Source of the DNA: a virus
DNA length: 64,000 nucleotides
Virus record (IMG/VR): IMGVR_UViG_3300008451_000399
Location: 1-64,000 of that record
Strand: one strand, 5' to 3'
Both the position numbers and the translations under genes were made by a program. Numbering within the stretch: position 1 is the stretch's first letter; each line of letters begins with the position of its first letter. Positions 22,738-32,251 of the stretch are shown here, one piece after another. The notes beneath the pieces were generated by a model. It searched no databases. It was not told the origin of the DNA and was given only the letters and a program-made list of their open reading frames with translations.

Positions 22738-25700
22738 ATGGGAATGACAACGAGCGAACTGTCAATGAAAGTTAAGTCAGAGGGTATTGCACAAGCTGCC
22801 ATTGACTTAGGTAATCTCGCTAAAGCAGCGTCTTCTGTTGACGCAGAAACTCGCTCGTTTATTGTTTCACAACAGAAGATGAACTCTTCGAGTGATAAAT
22901 CTGCTAAAGCTTCTGAATTATTAGATTTAAAAATAACTAAACAAAAACTCTCTATTCAAGCTCTAATTGAGAGAACAGAGCGTCTAGCAGCAGCGAACAC
23001 TTCTTTGCAAGCAAAGCAAGAACAAATTGCTAATAGCAAGCTTGCTGCTGAATTGGAGAGACAAGCTTCTGCAGCGCAAAAAGCAGCTCAATCTGCTGAG
23101 GCTCATGAACGTGCAATGACCAAGCAACACATTCAAGCTTTGAAAATGAATGAAGCTTTTGACAAGCAAGCAAAAGGGTTGGATGAAGTCAATCGTAGAG
23201 GTAATGTTTATGTCAACACATTACGTTCTATGGCTACAGCAGCTTTAGCTTATGTTGGTGTGAATTTCTTCACTGATGTTGTGAAACAAGCTGACGCTTG
23301 GAGTTTAGCGCAATCTAAATTAAAACTCGCTGTCGGAAGTATGGAAGGTGCTATTGTAGCACAAAAAGACTTGTATGAGATTTCTCAAAAACTTCGTGTG
23401 CCATTAGAAGATACGACAAAGTTATTCACTCGTATGATGGTTCCATTACAGAAGATGGGGAAAACCAGCTCAGATGCTAAAGAAATGGTTTCTGCATTTT
23501 CCACAGCCCTAAAGCTGTCTGGTGCTACAGGGCAAGAAGCAGCTTCAGCTATGCTACAGTTCTCTCAGTCCTTAAACGCTGGACGTTTAAATGGTGGTGA
23601 GTTTAATTCCATTGCAGAAGCTTCTCCTAATATTCTACGTGCAGTAGAAGCTGAATTCAAACGTCTTGGAGTCAGTGTAGAAGGTACTTCTGGTGGCTTG
23701 AAGAAATTAGCTGCAGACGGCAAAATCACCACAGAGATTCTTTACAATGCAATTAAGAACGCTTCCCCAAAATGGGCTAAAGAGTTTGAAACACTTCCAT
23801 TGACAGTAGATGGTGCATTAACACGTATTAAGAATGCTTGGGGCAAAGCGATTGGTGAACTTGGGCAGGACACAAAGTTCAATGAGAAAATGGCAGCTTC
23901 TCTTAAGAAGCTTGAAGAAATGTTGCCGAGTATTGCTAAAGCCATTGTAGGTGTATTTTCATTTATAGTAGATAATGGGGATGTAATTCTCAAAGTGTTT
24001 GCTGGTATTGCATCAGCTACAGTGTTGTTTAATATTGGTAGTTTAGCTACAAAGATGTGGTTAGCTTATCAAAGTGTTGTTGCTGTCACAGGCGCAGTTG
24101 GTGGCTTGACTAAAGCTTTTGCGTTGATTGGTATTACTCCTGTTGGCGCAGCTTTGGTTGTGCTAGGTACGATTATAGCAGGTGGTATTGCACTTTGGAA
24201 CAATTGGAACAAGGAAGTATCTGACTCTGAAAAAGCTCGTAAGAAAATAATAGAGGATTCTGATAGTATTGTTTCAAAAATCAATGCTGAGAACAATGAG
24301 ATTAAAAAACAAATTGACTTATTACTATTAGCAACAGGACAGCAAGCTAGATATAACATTGAGAAGAATGGTGGTTCCGCAAGTAAGACAGACGTAGATA
24401 CACAATTTGTTACTGCAACTGAAGCTTATAAGAACTATGCTAAAGCAGAAAAAGACTTAAGTGACGCGATAAAAGCAAAAGGAAGGGTTCCATTTCAACT
24501 TTACGAAGATGTTAGGAAAAACAGAGATATTGCTTATGCTGCTAATATAAAGTATGAGAATGCATTGGCAGGTTTCAGAGAACAGCAAGCTTTGAAAGTT
24601 GAACAACAAGATCGTCTTGCTATAAAAAATAGACAAGAAATTCAAGAAACTCAATTAAAAGCTCTAATGAGCGAAGCGGAACTTGCAAAAAAAGTTAGGC
24701 AAGACAGTTTAAAGCAACTAGAGGATGATGCTAAAAAAGAAGCTTGGCTTCCTAGCATGGTGGCTAATCAGAAGTTGATTATCGAGAAAAAATATCGGGA
24801 AGACCTTGAAAAAATAAAAACTCCAAAATCAGAGAAAGAAGCTGACAAAAACTTAAAAGCGCATCTTGACAGAATGACAGAGATGGCAGATAAGCTTCGT
24901 AACATGCGTACAGAACTTGAGGGTATGCAAAAGTTTGGTGTTGATTGGGATAAGATGCTTCCAGAGGAAAAAGCTTTTGCTGATATTTCTAACAATATGA
25001 GTTCTTTAATATCTAAAATTGGTGCTAAGAGAGCTGAGGAAGAGAAAGCTAGAGCTGGCGAAATAGAAGCTGCTGCTAAAGAGAAAAGAAGCTTAGAAGA
25101 GAAAGTAGCTAATCAATTGAAAGGTATTGAACTAGCTAAGTCTGGTATGCAATCAGCCCAAGATGAATTAACCAGAAATGAAGCTTTATTAGAGTCTGAA
25201 GAAAAACGTGCAGAAGTTTTGGCTAAGATTGCTGCAGTCAAGGCTTACGATGAGTATCAAACAAAACAACTTGACCCAACTGTTCATGAAAAAGAGTTGG
25301 CATTTCTTTATGAGAGATACCTTCTGCTTCAGAAGAATGCAGAAGTAGTGAATAAAAAAGTTGAGAAGGACGAAACTAATAAAGCAGATGAAGAAGCTAA
25401 AAAACTCTTAGATGCTATGTTTGACACAACCAAAATAGATAAGTGGGAAACTGCTTCGTCTAAAGCTATGAAGGGAATGTTGAAAGGTGTTGTTGACTTA
25501 ACCAAAGCATTTGATAAATTGAATGCCAAGAAAGAGACTTTAGCAGAGGCTGAAAAAGCTAACGAGAAGAGATTTAAGACAAATAAAATCTCCGAGATTG
25601 AGTATGAACAAAACAAAGCTAAGTTACAAGAAAAATCTACAGAGTATTACTTATCTTCCCTTGCTGAAATGACTGATGCTTCTAAGAACTTTTTTGACGA

Positions 25701-28263
25701 GGGTTCTAAGGGTTATAAAACGCTTGATGGTATTTCTAAAATTGTACACACTGCACAAATGGCTCGTAATCTAGTTGAAATGGGTCAGATGGCTATTAAA
25801 GCTGTGATGAATCAAGCTAGTGGCGATCCATACTCTGCATGGGTTAGAATGGGTGCAATGGCGGCAGCAATGGCAGCGTTAGGTTTTGCTGTTGGTGGAG
25901 GTTTTAGTAGTTCTGGTAGTGGTGGCATGAAAGCTGCTGACGTACAGAAAGCACAAGGTTCTGGTAGTGTGTTTGGAGACTCTGAAGCTAAGTCTGATAG
26001 TGTTAGGAAATCATTAGAACTTCTTAAATCAAGTTTTGACAAGCTTTATCCTGTCAATCAAGGTATGTTGAAAGCTTTACAATCTATTGAGAATAGTATG
26101 ACAGGTTTGACTAATCTTGTTGTACGCTCAGGAGGTGTTGCTGAAGGCACAAACATGGGGATTAAAGAAGGTGTTACATCTAAGAGTAGTATTGGCTGGA
26201 TTCCTTCTATAATATTAGGTGGTGTGACAGCTCCTGTAATTAAATTCTTAGGAAACTTATGGGGCAAAACTACACAAAACATTGTTGACTCTGGTATTCA
26301 GTTTGGTGGTAGTTTAGCTGGAATGAAACAAGGTCAAGGCTTTAATCAGTATGCCTCTGTTGATACAACTAAATCATCTTGGTTTGGTTTGAAAAAAGAC
26401 ACAACAAATACTGTGCAAACTCAAGGTTTGAATGAAGAAATCTCTAAACAATTAGGTATGGTGTTTGGCAATATGCAGACAGCATTAGAAGAAGCTGGTA
26501 AAGCATTGTTTGGTTCCTCAGACGGAATTACAAAAGCTCTTGATGCCTTAGTGTTGACTACAAATAAAATCTCTTTGAAAGGATTGACAGGTCAAGCTTT
26601 AACAGACGCTATCAACGCTGTAGTTTCTAAGGGCTTAGATGAAATGGCTTCTGCTGCTTTTAAAGGTTTTGAAGAGTTTCAAAAAGTTGGTGAAGGTATG
26701 GCACAAACAGTGCTTCGTGTTGCAAATAACTTTGCCACAATGAATGCTACTTTAGCTAAACTCAATTTGACAACATTTGAAACATCTATGGCTGGTGTAA
26801 AGGCTTCAGATTCATTCTTGAAGTTGTTTGACAGTTTAGAAGATTTCCAATCAGCATCATCAGCTTACTACGACAAGTTCTTCACAGAAGCAGAGAAGAA
26901 TGAAAAAGTTATGAATGCTTTGAAGATTCAATTCCAAGGGATGAATTTAGAGCTTCCTAATTCTATCAAAGCGTATCGACAGCTTGTAGAAACTACTACA
27001 GACCCTGTTAAATTAGCAGCATTATTAAAACTATCTGGTGCTTTTGCAGAATTGTTTGGAACTGCTTCAGCAGGTACAGAGAAGATGAGGGAAGCTATTG
27101 ACGAGACAGCTAAATCAGCAGAGCGTTGGCTGAGTATTCGTAATCAAGCAGCATCTTTACAAGACTCTATTAACTCTGCAATGGGTAATCCTGAGCGTGA
27201 CCCTGCTGTACGAATGAAGAAGTTGTGGGACGATATGGCTGCTGACATTACTCCTGAACAAAAACTTGCATTAGCTGGTGAATTGAAAGATTTAATATTA
27301 GCTAAGTATCAAGTTGAAAAAGAAGCAATGACAAAGCTAATTGAGTTTGGTAAGCAACTAAGAAGTTATGTAGAAAGCTTGAAAGTTGGTAGCTTGTCTC
27401 CACTAACATTGCAAGAGAAATTGTTAGAAGCTAAGAAACAATATGAGGCAACTTTAGCTAAAGCCCAAGGCGGAGATGTTACAGCACAAGGAGCTTTACA
27501 AGGTAAATCTGACACGTATTTGCAATTAGCTCAAACAGCTTTGGCATCAAGTGGACAATACCAAGAAGTATTTAACTCTGTGACAAACAGCTTAGATGCA
27601 TTAGGTGTTGAAAGCATGTCTGCTGCTGAACGTGCAACACAGATTGCTAACAGTCAACTTGAGCAATTGCAAAAGTTAAAAGATTACGCTAACTCAATTG
27701 AAATTACTTCTGATAGGTATTACAATGAAAGCATTGTCAAACTTTCTTCTCAAGTGATGTTGCTAGACTCTATGAACAAGAAAATGGGTGTGTTCGACAC
27801 GATTGCTGTTACATTGGCTGGCATGTCTGCTCAGATAGCTGCTGCTGTAGCTGGTAAAACAGGTAGTGGTGTTACAACAGGTATTACAGGAACAACTCAA
27901 GACTTTATCACATCATTGTACCAACAATACGCTGGTAAGTCTGCTTCTCAAATTGATGTTGGTGGTATGGAGTATTGGAAACAAGAGTTGTTACAATACG
28001 GAAAAGACTATGTAACTAAGGCTTTTGCTGAATCTGTTAAAGCTCCTGCTCCAACACAAAGTAATGCTGCACTTATTGATGAAATAAAAGCACTCCGAGA
28101 AGAAGTAGTTGGATTACGTGCGGATAGTGGAGTCAATACAACTAACACAATTCAAGCCGTTATTATGTCTAACAACGACAATGCTAAACAAGTTGTTGAT
28201 GGTACAAATCAAAATAGACAAACACAATCGTGGGTAGAATCTAATTCTCCTGCTTTAGTTTAA
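22738..28263 (+). CDS. Tape measure protein
   Basis: 1841 residues, the largest gene. Residues 1-150 are coiled coil. The tape-measure N-terminal domain is clear at about 165-385 (FFTDVVKQADAW, KLFTRMMVPLQKMG, SAMLQFSQSLNAGRLNGGEFNS, GALTRIKNAWGKAIGEL). Hydrophobic segments lie at about 400-480 (PVGAALVVLGTIIAGGIALW) and 1030-1060. Long helical, Lys/Glu-rich parts fill the middle. Near the C-terminus a DUF4214-like motif occurs (FITSLYQQYAGKSASQID, MEYWKQELL). It sets tail length and probably reaches the host membrane at DNA entry. Confidence 0.95.
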   Translation: MGMTTSELSMKVKSEGIAQAAIDLGNLAKAASSVDAETRSFIVSQQKMNSSSDKSAKASELLDLKITKQKLSIQALIERTERLAAANTSLQAKQEQIANSKLAAELERQASAAQKAAQSAEAHERAMTKQHIQALKMNEAFDKQAKGLDEVNRRGNVYVNTLRSMATAALAYVGVNFFTDVVKQADAWSLAQSKLKLAVGSMEGAIVAQKDLYEISQKLRVPLEDTTKLFTRMMVPLQKMGKTSSDAKEMVSAFSTALKLSGATGQEAASAMLQFSQSLNAGRLNGGEFNSIAEASPNILRAVEAEFKRLGVSVEGTSGGLKKLAADGKITTEILYNAIKNASPKWAKEFETLPLTVDGALTRIKNAWGKAIGELGQDTKFNEKMAASLKKLEEMLPSIAKAIVGVFSFIVDNGDVILKVFAGIASATVLFNIGSLATKMWLAYQSVVAVTGAVGGLTKAFALIGITPVGAALVVLGTIIAGGIALWNNWNKEVSDSEKARKKIIEDSDSIVSKINAENNEIKKQIDLLLLATGQQARYNIEKNGGSASKTDVDTQFVTATEAYKNYAKAEKDLSDAIKAKGRVPFQLYEDVRKNRDIAYAANIKYENALAGFREQQALKVEQQDRLAIKNRQEIQETQLKALMSEAELAKKVRQDSLKQLEDDAKKEAWLPSMVANQKLIIEKKYREDLEKIKTPKSEKEADKNLKAHLDRMTEMADKLRNMRTELEGMQKFGVDWDKMLPEEKAFADISNNMSSLISKIGAKRAEEEKARAGEIEAAAKEKRSLEEKVANQLKGIELAKSGMQSAQDELTRNEALLESEEKRAEVLAKIAAVKAYDEYQTKQLDPTVHEKELAFLYERYLLLQKNAEVVNKKVEKDETNKADEEAKKLLDAMFDTTKIDKWETASSKAMKGMLKGVVDLTKAFDKLNAKKETLAEAEKANEKRFKTNKISEIEYEQNKAKLQEKSTEYYLSSLAEMTDASKNFFDEGSKGYKTLDGISKIVHTAQMARNLVEMGQMAIKAVMNQASGDPYSAWVRMGAMAAAMAALGFAVGGGFSSSGSGGMKAADVQKAQGSGSVFGDSEAKSDSVRKSLELLKSSFDKLYPVNQGMLKALQSIENSMTGLTNLVVRSGGVAEGTNMGIKEGVTSKSSIGWIPSIILGGVTAPVIKFLGNLWGKTTQNIVDSGIQFGGSLAGMKQGQGFNQYASVDTTKSSWFGLKKDTTNTVQTQGLNEEISKQLGMVFGNMQTALEEAGKALFGSSDGITKALDALVLTTNKISLKGLTGQALTDAINAVVSKGLDEMASAAFKGFEEFQKVGEGMAQTVLRVANNFATMNATLAKLNLTTFETSMAGVKASDSFLKLFDSLEDFQSASSAYYDKFFTEAEKNEKVMNALKIQFQGMNLELPNSIKAYRQLVETTTDPVKLAALLKLSGAFAELFGTASAGTEKMREAIDETAKSAERWLSIRNQAASLQDSINSAMGNPERDPAVRMKKLWDDMAADITPEQKLALAGELKDLILAKYQVEKEAMTKLIEFGKQLRSYVESLKVGSLSPLTLQEKLLEAKKQYEATLAKAQGGDVTAQGALQGKSDTYLQLAQTALASSGQYQEVFNSVTNSLDALGVESMSAAERATQIANSQLEQLQKLKDYANSIEITSDRYYNESIVKLSSQVMLLDSMNKKMGVFDTIAVTLAGMSAQIAAAVAGKTGSGVTTGITGTTQDFITSLYQQYAGKSASQIDVGGMEYWKQELLQYGKDYVTKAFAESVKAPAPTQSNAALIDEIKALREEVVGLRADSGVNTTNTIQAVIMSNNDNAKQVVDGTNQNRQTQSWVESNSPALV

Positions 28264-28278
28264 TTAAAGGAAATAAAT

Positions 28279-29754
28279 ATGGCAATTTCAGACAGTGAAT
28301 ACATCTCTTGGCTTTCTTCTCCATCTGCTATCAGATGTATTCTTGTCGAAGCCAAATGTAATTCTGGCGGTACAGAGGTAACTCGTTATTTATCTAATCG
28401 AGGTTATGTAACAAGTCCATCTTCAACTCCAGCTAACACTGAATACAAAGGTGTTATCAAAGCTGGAGTTAAGCTGACAGAAACCCTTTCTCTGGAATCT
28501 AACGCAACCCTTTCTTACGGGGATATTGAGCTAGATAATACATCAGGAGAATTAGATTCTTGGCTTGACGATGTGTGGGACAATAGAGATGTAGCTGTAT
28601 TTTATGGAGATGTGAAATGGGAACGAGCTGACTTCAGACTTGTATTTGACGGAGTGTTGTCAGGTGTTGGTAGCTCTTCACGTACATCCCTTAATCTAAT
28701 GTTAAGAGACAATTTACAGAAACTCAACACCCCTATTTCGGATGTAAAGCTTGGTGGAAGCTCTACTAACAAGGATAGACTTATTCCTATTACTATCGGG
28801 GAATGTCACAATGTAAGTCCTTTGTTGACAGACGCTGTAAATCATGAGTATCAAGTACACACTGGAGCTATTGAGTCTATTATTGAAGTGAGGGATAACG
28901 GTGCTCCTATCACAGTGACACCCCTCTTGTCAACAGGGAAATTTAGATTAACATCTTCCCCCGTTGGAACAATTACTTGCTCAATCCAAGGTGCAAAATC
29001 ATCCACATACAGTAATCAAATTGTGGATGCTATTAAATTGTTAGTCAAGTCTTTTGGCACACCGGCAAACAGGTTGACAGATTCAGATTTAGATGGTACA
29101 AATCTTTCAAGCTTTGCTTCTTCAAATACAGCTCCAATAGGGTTTTATCAATCTGACAGGATTAACTTATTAGAAGCTATTCAACAATTAGCTGGAAGTG
29201 TTGGGGGACAGATAACTACATCTAGGGCTGGATTATTGAAAATACTTCGTATTGATTTTCCTCCTTCTGGAACTCCTGTGCTTATTAATACGGATCACAT
29301 TGTAGAGAAATCATTCGGGGTAGACAGCAGACTCCCTATTCAATCTTCTGTTAAGATTGGTTATTGTAAAAACTATACAGTAGAAAACAATCTTCAAACC
29401 GTTATTCCAGAAGAGCATAAGAGTTTATATGAACAGGAATGGCTTACTATAACACAATCTGACAGTACAGTGGCTACTAAGTATAAACAAATAGCAGAGC
29501 CTGTGCAGAAAGACACTTTGTTATTAACTACAGCTACAGCAACAACAGAAGCAACAAGACGTTTGAATATTGTCAAGCAACAACGTACTGTATACAAGAT
29601 GACTTGTTTTGCAAGTATGTTTAATTTAGAACTTGGTCAGGCTGTTACTTTGAAACACCCTCGTTTTGGACTCAGTTCTGGAGTATTAGGGGTTGTTGTA
29701 GGGCTAGAACCAGATTGGATAAATGCAAGAATAACAGTGAAAGTAATGGTGTAA
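28279..29754 (+). CDS. Tail tip / baseplate hub protein
   Basis: 491 residues. N-terminal DUF2163/gp27-like beta part (AGVKLTETLSLESNATLSYGDIELDN; VFDGVLSGVGSS) and a C-terminal part with HPRFGLSSGVLGVVVG, found in hub proteins that close the tail tube. It follows the tape measure gene, where distal tail and hub proteins are encoded, and likely anchors the fibre proteins that follow. Confidence 0.7.
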   Translation: MAISDSEYISWLSSPSAIRCILVEAKCNSGGTEVTRYLSNRGYVTSPSSTPANTEYKGVIKAGVKLTETLSLESNATLSYGDIELDNTSGELDSWLDDVWDNRDVAVFYGDVKWERADFRLVFDGVLSGVGSSSRTSLNLMLRDNLQKLNTPISDVKLGGSSTNKDRLIPITIGECHNVSPLLTDAVNHEYQVHTGAIESIIEVRDNGAPITVTPLLSTGKFRLTSSPVGTITCSIQGAKSSTYSNQIVDAIKLLVKSFGTPANRLTDSDLDGTNLSSFASSNTAPIGFYQSDRINLLEAIQQLAGSVGGQITTSRAGLLKILRIDFPPSGTPVLINTDHIVEKSFGVDSRLPIQSSVKIGYCKNYTVENNLQTVIPEEHKSLYEQEWLTITQSDSTVATKYKQIAEPVQKDTLLLTTATATTEATRRLNIVKQQRTVYKMTCFASMFNLELGQAVTLKHPRFGLSSGVLGVVVGLEPDWINARITVKVMV

Positions 29755-29755
29755 T

Positions 29756-31408
29756 ATGGCAACAGTTGTAAATACAAGAGATGTATTGTTATTAGCAGCT
29801 TCTCCGCGTTTGTTGTGGACTGGTGTTCGTGGAGTAAAGATAACAGCAGATTCTACTACATTTAAAGTGACAGCCGCTGGTTCACCTACGCCTTCTACAA
29901 TTAACCTAACAAGTGCATTGAATGGTGTTTCAGGAACAGTGAATTGGACTGTCACATTTGGCACTGCAACATTGTCAAGTTCTACAGGAGCTACAACATC
30001 TCTTGTATATAGCAACATGACCACAAGTGTTGTTACTATCAAAGCAACTGTAACGGATGGTGGAGTTGCATACACAGACACTATTACTTTATCTAAAGTT
30101 GTTGATGGCGCAACAGGGGCTACAGGAGCCACAGGTTCAGCAGGTGCTGCAGGAGATCAAGGAGCAAGTTCTCGTATTGCTTACACTTTAATAGATGGAA
30201 ATAGCTTAAACTCGACACCGACAAGTGTTACAGTTTCTGGTGATTCTAAACCCTCTTCTGGAACTTGGGGAGAAACTAGATCATGGACTAATTCACCAAG
30301 TAGTCCCTCTGCAGGTCAAGCTGTTTTCCAATCTACAGGAACTTATAATCCTACTACGAATCAGACAGTTTGGGTGGTTCCTTACTTGAGCAATTTAAAA
30401 GTTGGGCAACTATCAGCTATTACAGCAGACATTGGTACAATAACAGCAGGGAGTTTAACAGCTAATGTGACTATTGTTTCCAATGGGAATATTAAAGCAA
30501 GTGGACAGAACTCTAACTTATCAAGTGTATGGGGAGATAACCCGAATACGAATAGTTATGGCGTAGCTGGAACTTGCAATACAACAGGAGGTACTGGAGT
30601 ATTTGGTGTTGGGACAGCTCAAGGTGTCTATGGTTCTAGCCCATCAGGAAAGGCTATTTATGGGAATACCGACACAGGGTATGCTGTATATGGTATTTCA
30701 AGTAGTTCGTCTGGTGTAGGTGGATACTTCACCGCAGTAACAGGCTACGCTTTGCAAACAAGTGGTAAAAGCTTATTCCAAGAGTTTGATGCTATTACAC
30801 TGACTTCAGAATGCAGCTCATCTAGCTATTCATCAGGTGTATTTAGAAATACAAGTAGTGGTAAAGTTATTTCATTAGGTGGCGGTAGTTATGCTGCTTA
30901 CAGTGGAAGTGGTGATGGCAAGATTTATGCTGTAGATGGTTTTACTCCTTTTACTGGAAGCCACAATGGGCTAATACTGAAACGACAGTTTCCAGAAGTA
31001 GGTGATATTGTATGTGATGTTGCTACAATATTCAAGCATGATGTAAGCAATACATTAAGTGAAATTGCTTGTAGTTCTGTTGCTAATGATAAAAGAGTTA
31101 TTGGAGTATTTGTATCAGAAGAACATGATAATCCTCTTGACATTCCTGATGAAGAATGGTATAATTACAAGGAAAAATATTCTTTAATTTCTTTCAATGC
31201 AGTTGGTGAAGGATGTATCAATGTATGTGGAGAGAATGGCAATATTGAAATAGGTGATTTAATTGTAACATCCTCTCAATCTGGAAAAGGTATGAAACAA
31301 TCAGATGATATTGTACGAAACATAACTGTAGCAAAATCCAGAGAAGATGTCAAGTTCGATTCACCTACGCAAATTAAACAAATAGCATGTATTTATATGT
31401 GCGGATAA
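29756..31408 (+). CDS. Tail fibre / tip protein with collagen-like segment
   Basis: 550 residues. Residues about 40-120 form an Ig-like beta domain. Then a short collagen-like run (GATGATGATGSAGAAGDQG, about 119-137), a YLSNLKVGQLSAITADIGTITAGSL motif (about 222-246) typical of the C-terminal part of lambda J-like tip proteins, Gly/Ser-rich repeats (GVFGVGTAQGVYG, KAIYGNTDTGYAVYG), and a C-terminal domain with GDIVCDVA and KRVIGVFVSEE. Likely a trimer at the tail tip; the C-terminal part may bind the host or be an autoprocessing chaperone. Confidence 0.7.
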   Translation: MATVVNTRDVLLLAASPRLLWTGVRGVKITADSTTFKVTAAGSPTPSTINLTSALNGVSGTVNWTVTFGTATLSSSTGATTSLVYSNMTTSVVTIKATVTDGGVAYTDTITLSKVVDGATGATGATGSAGAAGDQGASSRIAYTLIDGNSLNSTPTSVTVSGDSKPSSGTWGETRSWTNSPSSPSAGQAVFQSTGTYNPTTNQTVWVVPYLSNLKVGQLSAITADIGTITAGSLTANVTIVSNGNIKASGQNSNLSSVWGDNPNTNSYGVAGTCNTTGGTGVFGVGTAQGVYGSSPSGKAIYGNTDTGYAVYGISSSSSGVGGYFTAVTGYALQTSGKSLFQEFDAITLTSECSSSSYSSGVFRNTSSGKVISLGGGSYAAYSGSGDGKIYAVDGFTPFTGSHNGLILKRQFPEVGDIVCDVATIFKHDVSNTLSEIACSSVANDKRVIGVFVSEEHDNPLDIPDEEWYNYKEKYSLISFNAVGEGCINVCGENGNIEIGDLIVTSSQSGKGMKQSDDIVRNITVAKSREDVKFDSPTQIKQIACIYMCG

Positions 31409-31420
31409 TAAGAGGTTTTA

Positions 31421-32251
31421 GTGAGTAATATTAGAATTGTTTACAACAATGCAGCAGACAGAGCTACTATTACAGCTTCTTCAACAGCAGGTAGTTTAGC
31501 AGCTTCTAATTTAAAGACAGATTTTAAGTCTGCTATCTACCGTAGCACAGGAACAACTACAACAATTACACTAACTTGGACAACTGCTGAATTTGTTGGT
31601 ATGGTGGCATTACCTTTTAGTAATCTTACAAGTCCTGCAACACTTCAAGTAAAGTGCTACACAGAGTCTACAGATGTTTCTCCTGTGTTAGATACAGGTG
31701 TTGTTAGTGCTTGTGCAGCAGCTCCGCTAGGAGCTTGGGATTGGGGTAATGTTCCATTAGGTGTTAATGCATATTCGTATGTAGGTAGTGCTTATGGTAG
31801 AGCTTGGTTCGAAACAAATGCTATTAAGAAAATGGAAGTGATTATCTCAGATACAACAAATCCTTCAGGATACATTGAAGCATCTCGTATTGTGTGTGGA
31901 GCCTATTTTGAGCCAATTAACAATGCAGAGTTAAATGCTCAATGGGCTGTCAATGAGACTAGCACAAATACACGTAATGATAGCTCAGATTTGATTACAG
32001 ATTTAGGTAGTAAGAGTAAGAAGATTTCTTTCAGTTTGGAACATATGACTCCTTCAGATAGAGCTTCTGTGACCAATATCCTGAGAGGTAATGGTATTGC
32101 GCGTCCTGTATTCTTAAGTTTGTTTCCTGAAGACAGTGATGCTAGTCAAGAACAACTATATCAAGTGTATGGTAAATTAAGTCAACAATCTGCTGTGAGT
32201 ATTGCCTATTGGAATGCATATAGTAGTACATTAGAAGTGGAGGAAAGTTAA
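31421..32251 (+). CDS. Tail protein
   Basis: 276 residues from a GTG with GAGG upstream. Beta-rich with many Thr/Ser/Ala. It resembles tail proteins that bridge tip and fibre: an N-terminal discoidin-like part (TTTITLTWTTAEFVGMVALPFSNL) and a C-terminal RPVFLSLFPEDSDASQEQLYQVYG stretch. It overlaps the large fibre gene (TAATG). Exact role unknown. Confidence 0.6.
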   Translation: MSNIRIVYNNAADRATITASSTAGSLAASNLKTDFKSAIYRSTGTTTTITLTWTTAEFVGMVALPFSNLTSPATLQVKCYTESTDVSPVLDTGVVSACAAAPLGAWDWGNVPLGVNAYSYVGSAYGRAWFETNAIKKMEVIISDTTNPSGYIEASRIVCGAYFEPINNAELNAQWAVNETSTNTRNDSSDLITDLGSKSKKISFSLEHMTPSDRASVTNILRGNGIARPVFLSLFPEDSDASQEQLYQVYGKLSQQSAVSIAYWNAYSSTLEVEES

